6,185 bases of DNA from an uncultured bacterium. GTDB taxonomy: Bacteria > Patescibacteriota > Minisyncoccia > Phycocordibacterales > PALSA-1337. The DNA is taken from positions 1-6,185 of the forward strand of contig CAIPWS010000074.1 of NCBI GenBank assembly GCA_903868845.1, written 5' to 3'. A program made the position numbers and the translations under genes. The notes beneath the pieces were generated by a model. The model saw nothing but the letters and a program-made list of their open reading frames with translations, was not told where the DNA came from and did no database searches. Positions 1-5,050 of the stretch are shown here, piece after piece. Positions within the stretch are counted from its first letter, which is position 1; every line of letters starts with the position of its first letter.

Positions 1-168
1 AGAAAGTTTGTCACTGGATATGTCGATCAGGCTAAGAGTGAAGATAGAATAGATATATATAAAATCGATTTTGAAAGGCAAGCAGACAAGATCAAGAATA
101 TTTTGAATGATATGCCTGGAAGATATTGGGCAATGAGAAAGGTATTGAAATTACCCGAGGAAAAATAG
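1..168 (+). CDS. 3' end of an unrecognised protein (partial)
   Basis: An open frame runs from the first base to a TAG at 166-168 and encodes the last 55 residues of a protein whose start lies outside the window. The tail is hydrophilic and charged, with a stretch rich in Asp, Lys and Ile (DRIDIYKIDFERQADK) and the end LKLPEEK. There is no membrane segment and no motif I can assign to a family. The reading frame is supported by its being open up to the window edge, by the absence of a convincing alternative frame, and by the strong hairpin at 180-234 that begins 12 bases after the stop. It converges with the dehydrogenase gene on the other strand. Function unknown. Confidence 0.55.
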   Translation, partial: RKFVTGYVDQAKSEDRIDIYKIDFERQADKIKNILNDMPGRYWAMRKVLKLPEEK

Positions 169-179
169 TTTATAAAAAT

Positions 180-234
180 AAATCGCCCTCGCGGACTGAA
201 GCTTTTTTGGCTCCAGTCCGCACATGGGCGGTTT
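180..234. terminator. Two-tier hairpin, probably a bidirectional terminator
   Basis: The outer stem pairs AAATCGCCC (180-188) with GGGCGGTTT (226-234), with one G-T pair. The inner stem pairs GCGGACT (191-197) with AGTCCGC (215-221) and continues toward a T-rich loop at 203-209. Read on the minus strand, the stem is followed by a T-rich tail (complement of 169-180). On the plus strand the closing arm ends in TTT and AT-rich sequence follows. It sits between the converging stops at 168 and 257, so it can serve both genes. Confidence 0.75.
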
Positions 235-256
235 AAGTTTCTATTATTTGGCACAT

Positions 257-1051
257 CTAACGTGTCCGAATTTTGCGCTCGATATGCTTGAGTGTCAGTC
301 GCTCGAACGTCACCGGAGCGACTCGTGCTACGAATGCCAGCAACTGGTCGCGACGGCTCAGGAACGACGATCGTTTTCCCGCCAACATGTCTTCAACGAT
401 CTTCTTTGCGACAACTTTTGGGTCGTAATGCGGGAACACTTTGAACACGTCATGTTGCTTTGCTTCGCTCGAGTTTGCCATGACTGTCTCCACAATCTGT
501 GGATATGCCACAGTAACGCTCACATTCTTCACCAGCAATGCCCGACTGATTCGTGCGTGATTGCAGAGTGTGTTCACGGCAGCTTTCGAAGCTGCATATG
601 ATCCGAATTTTCCAGGAAGCGTTAGCAGGCTTGCTGCTGAGCTGATGACGCCGACATGGCCGTTATCCTCAATGAATTCTTCAGCGAGCTTGAGTGTGTT
701 GCGTGTTCCAATGAGGTTCACGTCAATGCAGTGCTTGAGCGACTCAAGTGTGTCGTTCAGGTGTAGAACGCCCGATGCGTTCACGACAACCTGAAGGTTG
801 TTCTCCAGACCATCCTTACGACGGCGATCACGGTGCATGAGCAGTCCGTGATGAATCTGATCGTAGTTGGTGATGTCAGCGACGAAATACGTAGCATTGC
901 TGCCCAGTGTTCGTGTCAGAGTCATCAATTTCTTGTGATCACGACCAGCCGAGATTGGGTCGAAACCCATCCTGTATAGGAGCTCAGCAATTTCTTTGCC
1001 GATGCCTCCTGTCGCCCCGATGATCAGAGCTTGTTTAGCTATTGCTTTCAC
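257..1051 (-). CDS. Short-chain dehydrogenase/reductase (SDR), NAD(P)-dependent
   Basis: This is a cytosolic Rossmann-fold oxidoreductase of the classical SDR family, which reduces or oxidises carbonyl/alcohol substrates with NAD(P)H. From the GTG start the protein has 264 residues, a normal SDR length. Visible motifs are the cofactor loop GATGGIG (12-18), Arg37 after the second strand (usually favours NADP), Asp59 in ADIT, the VNASG strand (90-94), Asn112, Ser138, and the catalytic YAASK (Tyr152, Lys156). AYPQIVET takes the place of the usual PG motif. There is no membrane segment, and the tail is basic (HIERKIRTR). The GTG is chosen because GGAGG lies just upstream and because it puts the usual few residues before the first strand. 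A longer frame from a TTG at 1123 lacks support. The substrate cannot be told from sequence. G+C looks higher than in dnaB or recR. Confidence 0.9.
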   Translation of the reverse strand: MKAIAKQALIIGATGGIGKEIAELLYRMGFDPISAGRDHKKLMTLTRTLGSNATYFVADITNYDQIHHGLLMHRDRRRKDGLENNLQVVVNASGVLHLNDTLESLKHCIDVNLIGTRNTLKLAEEFIEDNGHVGVISSAASLLTLPGKFGSYAASKAAVNTLCNHARISRALLVKNVSVTVAYPQIVETVMANSSEAKQHDVFKVFPHYDPKVVAKKIVEDMLAGKRSSFLSRRDQLLAFVARVAPVTFERLTLKHIERKIRTR

Positions 1052-1054
1052 TGT

Positions 1055-1059
1055 CCTCC
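1055..1059 (-). promoter_or_regulatory. Shine-Dalgarno site of the SDR gene
   Basis: GGAGG on the minus strand lies 3 bases before the GTG at 1051. The spacing is short, but no other start in frame has any ribosome-binding sequence, so this site decides the start. Its presence contrasts with the SD-less starts of rplU, recR and dnaB. Confidence 0.6.
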
Positions 1060-1122
1060 AGTGCCCATTTGCATGAGCTGTTATTTGGCAGTTATGTGTT
1101 AGAAAGTTCTTTGGCCTTTGCA

Positions 1123-1152
1123 ATCATGGCACAAAATAAGGGCATTAGTCAA
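1123..1152 (-). promoter_or_regulatory. Possible promoter of the SDR gene
   Basis: On the minus strand TTGACT (1152 to 1147, five of six consensus bases) is followed after 18 bases by CATGAT (1128 to 1123, four of six). The predicted transcript start near 1116 lies downstream of the alternative TTG start at 1123, which agrees with the GTG start at 1051. The -10 is weak, so this is tentative. Confidence 0.3.
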
Positions 1153-1201
1153 TGAATGACGGTGGTTTATTGGCCTTTTATTCATTTATACAGACATGCA
1201 C

Positions 1202-1230
1202 TTGCATTGGATTCAACCTTATGCAATAAT
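1202..1230 (+). promoter_or_regulatory. rplU promoter with extended -10, predicting a 3-base leader
   Basis: TTGCAT (1202-1207, a weak -35) is followed after 17 bases by AATAAT (1225-1230, five of six), preceded by TGC, which makes an extended -10 box. Transcription should start near 1237, only three bases before the ATG at 1240. No Shine-Dalgarno sequence exists upstream of that ATG. The mRNA is therefore predicted to be almost leaderless. Confidence 0.6.
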
Positions 1231-1239
1231 ACCCGCACC

Positions 1240-1569
1240 ATGGAAACGAAGGAATTTGCCATCATAGCAACAGGCGGTAAGCAGTATAGCGTCTCAAAGG
1301 GCGATGTTATTACTATTGAAAAGCTTTCCGATACAGCAAAAGAAGGCGATAAGGTCGTTTTCGACAAGGTTTTGCTAGTAGACAATGGTTCAGATACGAC
1401 TATTGGTACACCATATATTCCCAAGGCTTCAGTCACTGGTACTATCACAGAAGTTGGTCGCGCAAAGAAAGTTATCGTTGTGAAGTACAAGCAGAAGAGC
1501 CGTTCCGGTTGGACACGCAATGGTCACCGCCAGCCATTCTTCAAGGTCAAGATTGACGCACTCAAATAA
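1240..1569 (+). CDS. rplU: Large-subunit ribosomal protein L21 (bL21)
   Basis: bL21 binds 23S rRNA in the 50S subunit. The 109-residue product has the typical length and covers the whole domain. The N-terminal strand reads FAIIATGGKQYSVSKGD, the middle contains VFDKVLLVDNG and a VTGTITEVGRAKKVIVVKYKQKS strand pair, and the C-terminal family signature GHRQPFFKVKID is intact. The frame is open further upstream, to 1156, but L21 proteins begin close to the conserved FAIIxTGGKQY strand, so the ATG at 1240 is chosen. It also fits the promoter, which would start transcription three bases earlier. There is no RBS. In most bacteria rpmA (L27) follows directly. Here the gene is monocistronic and ends in a terminator. 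Confidence 0.96.
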   Translation: METKEFAIIATGGKQYSVSKGDVITIEKLSDTAKEGDKVVFDKVLLVDNGSDTTIGTPYIPKASVTGTITEVGRAKKVIVVKYKQKSRSGWTRNGHRQPFFKVKIDALK

Positions 1570-1611
1570 GTCATTTTACTTTTTACTTTAAACTTTTCTC
1601 TTTATACTATT

Positions 1612-1640
1612 AAAAGCGCCAGCGGGCGTTTTTTTGTTTG
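1612..1640 (+). terminator. Rho-independent terminator of rplU
   Basis: AAAAGCGCC (1612-1620) pairs with GGCGTTTTT (1625-1633) across the four-base loop AGCG, with one G-T pair, and the T-run continues to 1635. It lies 42 bases after the rplU stop, in the right orientation, and is preceded by a pyrimidine-rich stretch. Confidence 0.85.
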
Positions 1641-1660
1641 TGGATGACTGCCTTCTATTC

Positions 1661-1708
1661 TGTCGGAAAAAGCGTCAAAGTTCAAAAGGTCATGAAAAGT
1701 AGGTGTCG
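1661..1708 (+). repeat. 48-bp dispersed repeat, copy 1 (solo arm)
   Basis: This stretch matches 5722-5769 at 43 of 48 positions without gaps. The shared core includes GTCAAAGTTCAAAAGGTCAT, and both copies begin with TGTCGG and end with GTGTCG. A C-rich stretch follows each copy. Copy 1 has no inverted partner nearby, unlike copy 2. Both copies lie in gaps between a plus-strand gene end and a minus-strand gene end. Confidence 0.85.
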
Positions 1709-2005
1709 CTCCCGCCGCTGCGGATCATTTATGTGTGCGTATATATGCGTGGTGTGCCGATGGAGGTGGTACATGTTTTTAAAAATGACCACTTAGCTTT
1801 GCACAAGTGTACCCTTGTCCACATTGATAAAATGGAATGGCTCAACCAGGCTATTCTTGTTTATAGATGTGGATAAACCCTTCTTTTTAAACCACATACC
1901 CACCCCGCCAGCTTTCAAATACACACAGCTTTGCCGTGTCGGGTACCGACATGTTCCCCTGAGCACCTCCGACAAAGTGACCATATATTGGTCCTGCGGA
2001 GATGA
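1709..2005. other. Non-coding convergent gap before recR
   Basis: I see no convincing gene here on either strand; the open frames are short, lack ribosome sites and resemble nothing known. Visible items are a TTTTTAAAAA palindrome flanked by GTGGT and ACCAC arms (1764-1795), an exact DnaA-box sequence on the minus strand (TTATCCACA, 1876 to 1868), a one-mismatch box TTGTCCACA (1815-1823), a small GTCGG-gta-CCGAC hairpin near 1938-1950, and the short shared block at 1950-1967. No recR terminator with a T-run is evident. Confidence 0.5.
1950..1967 (+). repeat. Short block shared with 5841-5857, copy 1
   Basis: CATGTTCCCCTGAGCACC here matches CATGCTCCCTGAGCACC at 5841-5857 with one substitution and one missing C. 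Both lie just beyond the stop codon of a minus-strand gene (recR here, cysS there), on the same side relative to the 48-bp repeat. Confidence 0.5.
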
Positions 2006-2656
2006 CTACTTCCTATTTCCGAGCGCATTCCTAATAGTCTCACCATCTGCATATTCGAGTTCAGCACCAGTAGAAAGTCCGCGACCAAGTATTGTGATCT
2101 TTGGTGCATTTGAATCGCCGACACTATTAGCGAGTATTTTCTTTATGGCATCTCTCACAATATTAGCAGTATGATCACCATCTGGAGTCGTGTTGAGAGA
2201 TAAAATAATTTCATTTAATGAAACGCAGGCCGTATTGATGTCAGTAGCTTTACTTACATATTCCAATAAGGTTCTCAGTCGCACTTTCTTTTCAGGTTCT
2301 TTGTCGAGTATAGGCACTGTTCCTCCAAGTACAAAATATAATCCTTTGTATGCACCACTTTTCTCTACTGACTCAAGATCTGAGTCACGAGCTACGATCA
2401 TAAGAGTTGTCTGATCACGGTCTGCGTTTGCACATATTGCGCAAATATTTTTTTGACCAGATTCTTTTCCTATAAAATATCTATGACATTGTGAACACTC
2501 GGTTGTATTGGCTTTGACTTCATTGATCAGTCGTGCGATTTCTGATACCTGTGTTGTCGGTCTACCTTGCAGATAATGCACGAAGCGACGTGCTTGGCGT
2601 GGGCCAATGCCAGGGAAGTGTGCAAATATTTCTTCAAGTCGGCGAAGTGAGTCCAT
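2006..2656 (-). CDS. recR: Recombination mediator protein RecR
   Basis: RecR works with RecO (and RecF) to load RecA on single-stranded gaps during recombinational repair. The 216-residue product is complete and slightly longer than the usual 200. It shows the helix-hairpin-helix FPGIGPRQARRF (14-25), a four-cysteine zinc site (C54, C57, C72, C75), a Toprim domain (about 83-165) with YFVLGGTVPILDKEPEKKV, and the C-terminal GAELEYADGETI motif (197-208). The Toprim first strand reads LMIVARDSD, so the Glu usually found in this strand (VVE in E. coli) appears to be Arg90. The ATG at 2656 has no RBS, but a TATACT box ends seven bases upstream of it. The gene is alone, not next to dnaX or the YbaB gene as in many bacteria. 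Confidence 0.96.
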   Translation of the reverse strand: MDSLRRLEEIFAHFPGIGPRQARRFVHYLQGRPTTQVSEIARLINEVKANTTECSQCHRYFIGKESGQKNICAICANADRDQTTLMIVARDSDLESVEKSGAYKGLYFVLGGTVPILDKEPEKKVRLRTLLEYVSKATDINTACVSLNEIILSLNTTPDGDHTANIVRDAIKKILANSVGDSNAPKITILGRGLSTGAELEYADGETIRNALGNRK

Positions 2657-2663
2657 GGCTCTA

Positions 2664-2669
2664 AGTATA
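2664..2669 (-). promoter_or_regulatory. recR -10 box, predicting a leaderless mRNA
   Basis: TATACT on the minus strand (five of six consensus bases) ends seven bases before the ATG at 2656. The expected start of transcription is about 2657, one base ahead of the ATG. The -35 candidate (CTGCTC, 17 bases upstream) is weak. No Shine-Dalgarno sequence is present. Confidence 0.5.
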
Positions 2670-2693
2670 TGATATTCGTTGATAATGAGCAGC

Positions 2694-2723
2694 TTGACAT
2701 GTAGAAATATGTAATGGTACTGT
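2694..2723 (+). promoter_or_regulatory. Promoter of the gene at 2801
   Basis: A perfect TTGACA (2694-2699) is followed after 18 bases by TACTGT (2718-2723) with a TGG extension in front (TGn type). The start would be near 2730, giving a 5' leader of about 70 bases. It diverges from the recR promoter. Confidence 0.5.
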
Positions 2724-2748
2724 TTGAATTAGAAGTGGCTGTACCATT
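2713..2748. promoter_or_regulatory. 8-bp perfect dyad over the promoter (possible operator)
   Basis: AATGGTAC (2713-2720) and GTACCATT (2741-2748) are perfect inverted arms 20 bases apart. The left arm overlaps the -10 box and the pair brackets the predicted transcript start. Two smaller dyads follow in the leader: AGCTT-aaa-AAGCT (2751-2763) and GCTC-aata-GAGC (2761-2772). This could be an operator or a leader hairpin. The two roles cannot be separated from sequence. Confidence 0.4.
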
Positions 2749-2787
2749 TCAGCTTAAAAAGCTCAATAGAGCATAAATGGATAGATT

Positions 2788-2795
2788 GAGGAGGG
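2788..2795 (+). promoter_or_regulatory. Strong Shine-Dalgarno site deciding the start at 2801
   Basis: GAGGAGGG lies five bases before the ATG at 2801. A longer frame begins at the ATG at 2777, but that start has no RBS and would place this site inside the coding region. The start at 2801 is therefore preferred. Confidence 0.8.
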
Positions 2796-2800
2796 TCAAA

Positions 2801-3322
2801 ATGACTACGTTAAAAAATGCTGCTAATCAGCTGAAAAAGAAAATCACTGATCACAAAAAAGTGTTGGTCGAAATTGTGAAGATTGCAATCGAACTGCTTG
2901 ATAATCCGGGCAAGGAGACTTATTGTAATAAGCGCGGATATCATACTCACTTCAAACGTGAGCTTATTGGGTTTGACGGATTCGACATTCGCGGGGACTT
3001 CGGTCAATCATCGATGGGTGGTAATGAACTGTACATTTCCTATCACACAGGTCATCCATCGCACGAATCGGGAGTAAAGATCACGTTGGGTGTCCGGTGG
3101 CAATGTCTGGAATTTGACGTAGATACATGCACCGTCAATATATTCGATGATAATCTCGACTGGCAGAATATGCTGCGCGAGCTTCATCGGGTGAAACAAG
3201 TCAGTATTGCAAAGTACAGACGACAAGTTGCGGCAGTACTAGGCCGCTCGCGTCGCAAGAAGGACTATCACGAAATGGTGACGCAACTCGGTAAAGAAGC
3301 GGAACGCCTTGGCCTCAAGTAG
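2801..3322 (+). CDS. Unrecognised 173-residue protein
   Basis: I do not recognise this protein. It begins with a Lys-rich amphipathic helix (about 1-40, KKKITDHKKVLVEIVKIAIELL). A mixed middle follows with HTHFKRELIGFDGFDIRGDFG and YISYHTGHPSHESGVKITLGVRW, alternating like beta strands. The C-terminal half is basic and helical (KYRRQVAAVLGRSRRKKDYHEMV, then LGKEAERLGLK). There is no signal peptide or membrane segment and only two cysteines. His residues cluster (HTH; YHTGHPSH) but no known metal motif fits. The gene has a complete set of signals (TTGACA promoter, dyad, strong RBS, terminator), so it is very likely real and independently controlled. G+C looks higher than in recR and dnaB on either side, hinting at acquisition. 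The basic tail could bind nucleic acid, but that is a guess. Confidence 0.8.
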   Translation: MTTLKNAANQLKKKITDHKKVLVEIVKIAIELLDNPGKETYCNKRGYHTHFKRELIGFDGFDIRGDFGQSSMGGNELYISYHTGHPSHESGVKITLGVRWQCLEFDVDTCTVNIFDDNLDWQNMLRELHRVKQVSIAKYRRQVAAVLGRSRRKKDYHEMVTQLGKEAERLGLK

Positions 3323-3339
3323 TTCTGTGTATGATCGTA

Positions 3340-3386
3340 AATCGCCCGCTCCAGCAATGGTGGCGGGCGATGTTGTTTTATTTGTA
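3340..3386 (+). terminator. Rho-independent terminator of the gene at 2801
   Basis: ATCGCCCGC (3341-3349) pairs exactly with GCGGGCGAT (3363-3371), and an inner CCA-gcaa-TGG stem (3351-3360) caps it. A T-rich tail (TGTTGTTTTATTT) follows on the plus strand. In the other direction no T-run follows, so it is a weaker stop for dnaB, whose stop codon is about 40 bases away. Confidence 0.85.
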
Positions 3387-3411
3387 TATTAGTGTCCTAA
3401 GATTTTCACTT

Positions 3412-4815
3412 TTACGCATTATCAAAATCTCCAAAGTTCGCCTTATCCACTGACAAGAATGTAGTTTTCTTACTATCGAAGAATAGTTTGACTGTACCTG
3501 TTGGACCATTACGATGCTTTTCGATAAGTATCTCAGCCTCTTCTTTGCGACCACCTGCATCTTGGTCGGATTCGCGATGGATGAACATAACAACGTCAGC
3601 ATCTTGCTCAATAGAACCTGAATCACGGAGATCTGATAGACGAGGTTTACCACCACGTTGTTCAACAGCACGAGAAAGCTGTGAAAGCGCTAAAACTGGA
3701 ACTTCGAGTTCACGTGCCAGATTTTTCAAAGAGTGAGATATTTCTGTAACTTGCTGAACAAGGTTGTCTGTAGCACGTGCATTCGTGGGTACCATGAGTT
3801 GCAAATAGTCGATGATGATAAGTCCAAGACCTTTTTCATTTTTCAAGCGACGAGCTGTAGCACGCATCTTCAGGATATTGTTACCGGCTTGGTCATCGAT
3901 ATATATCGGTGCCTCAGAAAGTCGACCTATAGCGTCTCCAATAGCCTTAAAATCGTGTTCTACAGAGAGATTTTGACCAGTACGGAGTTTCCATGAGTCG
4001 ACCTGAGATTCAGCGGCAAGCATGCGATCTACTAGTTGAGATGAGGCCATTTCCAATGAGAAAATAGCTACTGGAACTTTGTGGTTTACTGCCGCCTTTC
4101 TAGCAATATCCAAAGCTAGGGAAGTCTTACCCATGCTAGGTCTAGCTGCCAAGATGATGAGGTCAGATTTCTGGAATCCTGCCAGTTTATTATCTAGATC
4201 TGGAAAGCCAGACGGTACTCCACGAAGTTCACCTGTTGTCTTGGATAAATGTTCAAATCTGTCCCATGCTTCGTGCAATGTATCCTTGAGTGCAATAAAT
4301 TTATGAGAACCAGTCTTGTTTGTGACTGCGTAAAGTTCTTTCTCTGCTTTTTCGAGCATCTCATGAAGGTCTGCCTCCTCGTCGTATCCAAGTCCGGTGA
4401 TACGTTCAGCAGCACGCAAGAGGTCGCGCATGACATGCTTCTTTTCGACTATTTCAGCGTAATGGCTAGCGTTTGTTGAGGATGGAACTACATTTATAAG
4501 CTCTGTAAGATATGACATGCCACCAGCCTGATCGAGCTGATTTTTTTCCTTGAGACGTGCAGAAACCGAAAGGAGATCTATGGGTGTGCTCTTGCTGTGC
4601 AATTCGAACAAGGTGGCCCAAATAACTTTGTGTTGTGTTGTATAAAAAGATTCTTCACGAATAAGGTCTGAAATGTCATGCATAACCTCACATCGTATGA
4701 GTATCGAACCGAGAAGCGCTTTCTCGGCTTCAAGGTTCTGTGGCGGAATCTTCAGGTCCTTCGTTTTGAAATATGGTGATGCCTGGTTTGAGTTTTGGTG
4801 CGAGCTTGGATTCAT
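3412..4815 (-). CDS. dnaB: Replicative DNA helicase DnaB
   Basis: DnaB is the hexameric 5'-3' helicase that unwinds the chromosome ahead of the replisome and binds primase through its N-terminal domain. The product is complete at 467 residues, a usual length. The N-terminal domain (about 20-130) begins with the typical IPPQNLEAEKALLGSIL. The linker and RecA-like ATPase domain follow from about 195. The Walker A motif ARPSMGKT is at 224-231, the catalytic Glu is in FSLEM (Glu255), Walker B LIIIDYLQLM is at 332-341, the motif LSQLSRAVEQR is at 377-387, and RDSGSIEQDADVVMFIHR is at 397-414. All key residues are present, with no sign of an intein, which is frequent in this gene. The ATG at 4815 has no RBS but has an extended -10 box exactly placed for a leaderless mRNA. 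It diverges from the repeat-controlled module. Confidence 0.97.
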   Translation of the reverse strand: MNPSSHQNSNQASPYFKTKDLKIPPQNLEAEKALLGSILIRCEVMHDISDLIREESFYTTQHKVIWATLFELHSKSTPIDLLSVSARLKEKNQLDQAGGMSYLTELINVVPSSTNASHYAEIVEKKHVMRDLLRAAERITGLGYDEEADLHEMLEKAEKELYAVTNKTGSHKFIALKDTLHEAWDRFEHLSKTTGELRGVPSGFPDLDNKLAGFQKSDLIILAARPSMGKTSLALDIARKAAVNHKVPVAIFSLEMASSQLVDRMLAAESQVDSWKLRTGQNLSVEHDFKAIGDAIGRLSEAPIYIDDQAGNNILKMRATARRLKNEKGLGLIIIDYLQLMVPTNARATDNLVQQVTEISHSLKNLARELEVPVLALSQLSRAVEQRGGKPRLSDLRDSGSIEQDADVVMFIHRESDQDAGGRKEEAEILIEKHRNGPTGTVKLFFDSKKTTFLSVDKANFGDFDNA

Positions 4816-4821
4816 GGAGAC

Positions 4822-4830
4822 ATTCTAACA
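4822..4830 (-). promoter_or_regulatory. dnaB extended -10 box, predicting a leaderless mRNA
   Basis: On the minus strand TGT precedes TAGAAT (4827 to 4822, five of six), an extended -10. Six bases (GTCTCC) then separate the box from the ATG, so the predicted first transcribed base is the A of the start codon at 4815. A weak TTGCTC lies 19 bases upstream. No Shine-Dalgarno sequence exists. Confidence 0.6.
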
Positions 4831-4909
4831 TGTGAACATGGGGTTCGAGCAATGAACGTTTTTGCAGCGAAAAGGGGATATGCTGTGGAGAATGAAGGAA
4901 TCTTTATCA

Positions 4910-4975
4910 CTTTTTGAGTAAAATTTGATTTCTTTTTGAGCGAAATTTGATAACTTTTTCACTGAAATTTTATCT
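4910..4975 (+). repeat. Three tandem 22-bp repeats upstream of the coiled-coil/HTH module
   Basis: The units are 4910-4931, 4932-4953 and 4954-4975, with no spacer. Units 1 and 2 share CTTTTTGAG, two variable bases, then AAATTTGAT (18 of 22 identical). Unit 3 keeps CTTTTT and GAAATTT but is more diverged (16 of 22 with unit 2). The 22-bp period is close to two helical turns, so each unit shows the same DNA face, as expected for a row of regulator sites. Unit 3 covers where the -35 region would lie for the -10 box at 4984. No further unit is evident on either side. Confidence 0.85.
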
Positions 4976-4983
4976 CGAGGCCG

Positions 4984-4989
4984 TATGAT
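4984..4989 (+). promoter_or_regulatory. Likely -10 box of the two-gene module
   Basis: TATGAT matches five of six -10 bases. The -35 position falls inside the third 22-bp repeat and has no good match to TTGACA, which would fit a promoter controlled by whatever binds the repeats. Transcription would begin near 4996. Confidence 0.4.
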
Positions 4990-5050
4990 TTAGTGATTAA
5001 TAGTAAGCGAGGCGCATTATGTGCGTATCGCAATAATAATAAAGCATAAA

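Noticed and set aside
257..1051. Plus-strand ORFs inside the SDR gene
   Set aside because: They are shadows of a gene with a full set of SDR motifs.
1052..1123. Longer SDR start at a TTG (1123)
   Set aside because: There is no RBS, the extension resembles no SDR leader, and GGAGG precedes the GTG at 1051.
1156..1239. N-terminal extension of L21 from an ATG at 1156
   Set aside because: L21 normally begins near the FAIIATGGKQY strand; the extra 28 residues overlap a good promoter and have no RBS.
1793..1984. Short minus-strand ORF in the rplU-recR gap
   Set aside because: No RBS, no recognisable domain and low-complexity composition; probably chance.
2777..2800. Upstream ATG of the orphan gene
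   Set aside because: The strong GAGGAGGG at 2788-2795 would lie inside the coding region and points to the ATG at 2801.
3412..4815. Intein or split in dnaB
   Set aside because: The helicase motifs run without interruption and the length is normal.
4841..4850. GGTTCGAGC resembling a tRNA T-loop
   Set aside because: No acceptor, D or anticodon stem can be folded around it, and it lies in the short dnaB upstream region.
4910..4975. Tandem repeats as a CRISPR array
   Set aside because: The units abut without spacers, are only 22 bp, and no cas gene is present.
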